Below, one piece after another: positions 37,481 to 39,920 of a stretch of DNA of 39,920 nucleotides. Origin of the DNA: Rubripirellula sp. (lineage in GTDB: Bacteria > Planctomycetota > Planctomycetia > Pirellulales > Pirellulaceae); the NCBI GenBank assembly GCA_016779185.1, contig JADHOA010000005.1, positions 1 to 39,920 of the forward strand. The letters are read 5' to 3'. The position numbers and the translations under genes are program-made. Each line of letters begins with the position of its first letter. Position 1 is the first letter of the stretch. A model generated the notes under the pieces. The model made no database searches. It was given only the letters and a program-made list of their open reading frames with translations, and was not told the DNA's origin.

Positions 37481-39193
37481 CTAGGGTGATTCAGATCCTG
37501 CATTCGCAATTGTGGCAGGATCTTGATTGACAAAAAAATGTCCATGGTCCGCGGTTACTATTACCGCGGTGTGATCCCACGCATCATGCTGATCGACCCA
37601 ATTCATGACCACATCGAATGCTGCCTGACCACTCAGAACCGCTCCAATGCTGTTGTCGATGTTATTGGCATGGTTGGCCCAATCAACGTCCCCTGCTTCA
37701 ACCAAAAGCCAAAACTTGTTGTCTCCCGCCGAAAGATGAGTTAGCGCGGCTTGTGTCATTTCTGCAAGCGTTGGATTTTCAAACCGATCTTCTTTTGTGT
37801 AGGTTTCTATGCCTTTTCCGTCATCAGTTGGGTCGTAATTTCCGTCTGCTGTTTGAAACGGTAGATGACCGTCATATTGAGTGCCAAAGAAACCTAGCAG
37901 ACGTTTATTTGATTCAATTGCCGTAGTGGTCGCTTGGCTCAGAATTTCTGCGCCGCTTCGATTTTTTGTTCGAGACGCAACTACGTAGTTTCCTCCACGT
38001 TCTGCATCGACAGCTGCGATGTCTGATTGATGGAGGTATCGATTGCCGGACAGGTAATTAGCACCTTGGCTGGAGTCTTCAGTCTTGTCGGGGCTCCACC
38101 CGCCACCGATGACCACATCTAGTCCCCGCAATGGCTGATTCTTGTGCGAAACAGATCGAAGGCCAAGCATGTCGCGAGAGATATCTTGGTAATCCTTCCG
38201 CGTGACATTGTTTGCGTAGGCGGCGGCAGGTGTTGCGTGAGAGATGGGGACACTGCTCACGATCCCAGTTTTGAATGCTTGTTGTTCGAGCCTTCGGGCA
38301 ATTGGAACAATTTGTTCTCCATTGGGTAAGTAATTAATTGATCCGTTATAGGTTTTAACACCCGAAGTGATGCTTGTTGCCGATGACGCAGAATCCGTAA
38401 CGGTATGTGGTTGTTCCCGGTCTCCGCCAATCAAATAATTCGTGGTGGTCGGTTCAGCCCAAGGAGCGTGTCCACCACGGTTGACATCAAAGCCGCCTGT
38501 ACTCTGGGCGTCGCTAGAATCTACGGTTTGCGAGTTAACATCGAGTTTTGCATTTCCCAGCAGAGGACTCGTACATACCAGTGCGAAGTCTGTCTTGGTT
38601 CGGTAATCGTCAAGGAAGTGCAGCCCACGACCTCTGCCGCTTGTGTAGGGTACGCTTTTTTGATGGTAGGAAGCTGCAGCGTGAGATGTTTGCCAGTCCA
38701 TTCCATCGAAAACCAATAAGATAATATGTCGATAACCTTGCTGAACCGCTTGTAATTGCAAGTGATAGATATCGGTTTGGTCGTAATAGTCAGCATGGGG
38801 ATTGAGTGTTCCCGTTGGCACGACGCCGTAGAGTGTTTTTAATGCTTCTGCATTGCTGTACTTACTGCCCTGCTCTCTCCATTGATTGAGGGTAATTCCG
38901 AATGTGTAGACTGGAATCAATCGATTGGAGTGTTGGTTCCAGTGTCGATACTGATTGGGCCGATTTCCCCAGTGACCCCAAGCAGCTTGATTTTCAGTCA
39001 TCGCGGCTTGCTGCAAAGATCTTAAACGGTCGTTCCCTATATTTGTGTCGTTAGGTTCCGCACAGCCAGCGAGCTGTAAAGGAGTCATCAATAGAGCAAA
39101 AAAATAAGCTGCGGCTAAGAGTTGTAGTCTGTGTAGCATTGGTCGACTTTGAATCAACACACGGGGTTGGAGGGCTTTAAAACGAGCTAACAC
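37481..39193 (-). CDS. Alkaline phosphatase family protein (exported)
   Basis: 570 aa; 'IILLVFDGMDW', 'VTDSASSATSITSGVKTYNGSI', 'SSVPISHATPAAAYANNVTRKDYQDI', 'WLLVEAGDVDWANHANNIDNSIGAV', 'VIVTADHGHF'. Confidence 0.94.
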   Translation of the reverse strand: MLARFKALQPRVLIQSRPMLHRLQLLAAAYFFALLMTPLQLAGCAEPNDTNIGNDRLRSLQQAAMTENQAAWGHWGNRPNQYRHWNQHSNRLIPVYTFGITLNQWREQGSKYSNAEALKTLYGVVPTGTLNPHADYYDQTDIYHLQLQAVQQGYRHIILLVFDGMDWQTSHAAASYHQKSVPYTSGRGRGLHFLDDYRTKTDFALVCTSPLLGNAKLDVNSQTVDSSDAQSTGGFDVNRGGHAPWAEPTTTNYLIGGDREQPHTVTDSASSATSITSGVKTYNGSINYLPNGEQIVPIARRLEQQAFKTGIVSSVPISHATPAAAYANNVTRKDYQDISRDMLGLRSVSHKNQPLRGLDVVIGGGWSPDKTEDSSQGANYLSGNRYLHQSDIAAVDAERGGNYVVASRTKNRSGAEILSQATTTAIESNKRLLGFFGTQYDGHLPFQTADGNYDPTDDGKGIETYTKEDRFENPTLAEMTQAALTHLSAGDNKFWLLVEAGDVDWANHANNIDNSIGAVLSGQAAFDVVMNWVDQHDAWDHTAVIVTADHGHFFVNQDPATIANAGSESP

Positions 39194-39319
39194 GTTAACG
39201 ATGCGATCGTAAGCGTCAATCGCTGAGTCGGCTTTAAACGCTAACTACCGCTGTCATCTCTTGTTCTCTCGTTTAAACAGGTTGAGGACTTCGCTTATAC
39301 AGTGGTTTTCGTCGGGTTT

Positions 39320-39919
39320 TTAACGAATTCCATTTTTAGCTGCTAGGCGGCCGGTTGCGACTAGGAATTCCTTGCGTTCGTCGCCAAACCCGATTCCCGT
39401 GCGGAAATAGAGTCGGTCTTCCAAGGCGACGGGGGACGCAAAGATAGATTCGCCACTTGAGTTTTCAGCAAGTAGGTCAAATCGATCAGGGGAAGCAGCA
39501 ATGACAAAGATGGTACCCGACTGGGTTGCTACATAGATTCGGTCGTCAACTAACAGCGGAGAGGCGCTGATACCTCCTCCAAAAAGTCTCTCTTTCCATT
39601 TAGAGACACCATCTAAAGTTCGCCAGCAGTGAGCGATACCATTATCGGAAATTGCAAAGGCATGGTTTTTAATGGTCAGCAGGGACTGTTCGTAGCACAT
39701 GACGTTATTTTCCCAAAGCTTCGAAGCTTTGCCATCTCCGGTTACACACCAAGTGCCCGCGATCGGATTACCGCCGCTAAACAGGATTCTTCGATCGTCC
39801 CACACGACGGTACCGCAAATAGCTTCGGTTCCAACATCAGCGGTCCAACGGATCGTTCCTTTGATTGGGTCATAGGAAACTAATTGATCCGCACCCGCTA
39901 GCAGCAGTTGGCGTTGCCC
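39320..39919 (-). CDS. PQQ-like beta-propeller repeat protein, 5' end beyond the window (partial)
   Basis: Frame stays open upstream of the drawn start to the window edge ('..LLLAGADQLVSYDPIKGTIRWTADVGTEAICGTVVWDDRRILFSGGNPIAGTWCVTGDG..'); repeats 'ASPLLVDDRIYVATQSGTIFVIAA' and 'FASPVALEDRLYFRTGIG'. Confidence 0.88.
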   Translation of the reverse strand, partial: GQRQLLLAGADQLVSYDPIKGTIRWTADVGTEAICGTVVWDDRRILFSGGNPIAGTWCVTGDGKASKLWENNVMCYEQSLLTIKNHAFAISDNGIAHCWRTLDGVSKWKERLFGGGISASPLLVDDRIYVATQSGTIFVIAASPDRFDLLAENSSGESIFASPVALEDRLYFRTGIGFGDERKEFLVATGRLAAKNGIR

Positions 39920-39920
39920 A

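Noticed and set aside
1-39920. CRISPR arrays, toxin-antitoxin pairs, restriction-modification or other defence islands
   Set aside because: No direct-repeat arrays and no ORF with a recognised defence, toxin or methyltransferase motif.

Overview
The window looks like an ordinary chromosomal stretch from a Planctomycetota (probably Pirellulales-like) genome. That placement is inferred from gene-family combinations, not from a search. There is no CRISPR array, rRNA, integrase, transposase or prophage. Recognisable loci, left to right: ECF sigma factor; BatA-like gene (apparently frameshifted), DUF58 and MoxR cluster, with a divergent DUF4159/terpenoid-cyclase-like protein; rpmG (L33, below the ORF-track cutoff); recJ; carboxylesterase; DinB; a three-gene set of HEAT-like protein, small WXG100-like helical protein and giant coiled-coil FtsK/SpoIIIE (EccC/EssC-like) ATPase; NtrC-type regulator plus histidine kinase; HtrA/DegP protease; His-rich metal-binding lipoprotein behind a structured leader; lactonase; tRNA-Asp(GTC); small L7/L12-CTD-like protein; large membrane protein plus ABC ATPase with no adjacent permease; miaA; an Nramp-family transporter lacking the canonical motifs; S4 protein; TPR lipoprotein; rnc; alkaline phosphatase; and an edge-truncated PQQ-like beta-propeller. 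The best candidate for an under-described system is the 12.45-18.45 kb HEAT / WXG-like / FtsK set, which resembles a minimal type VII secretion-like module. Other notable points are two apparent -1 frameshifts (near 2.5 kb and 27.3 kb), the nested inverted repeats upstream of the His-rich lipoprotein, and the motif-deficient Nramp protein.
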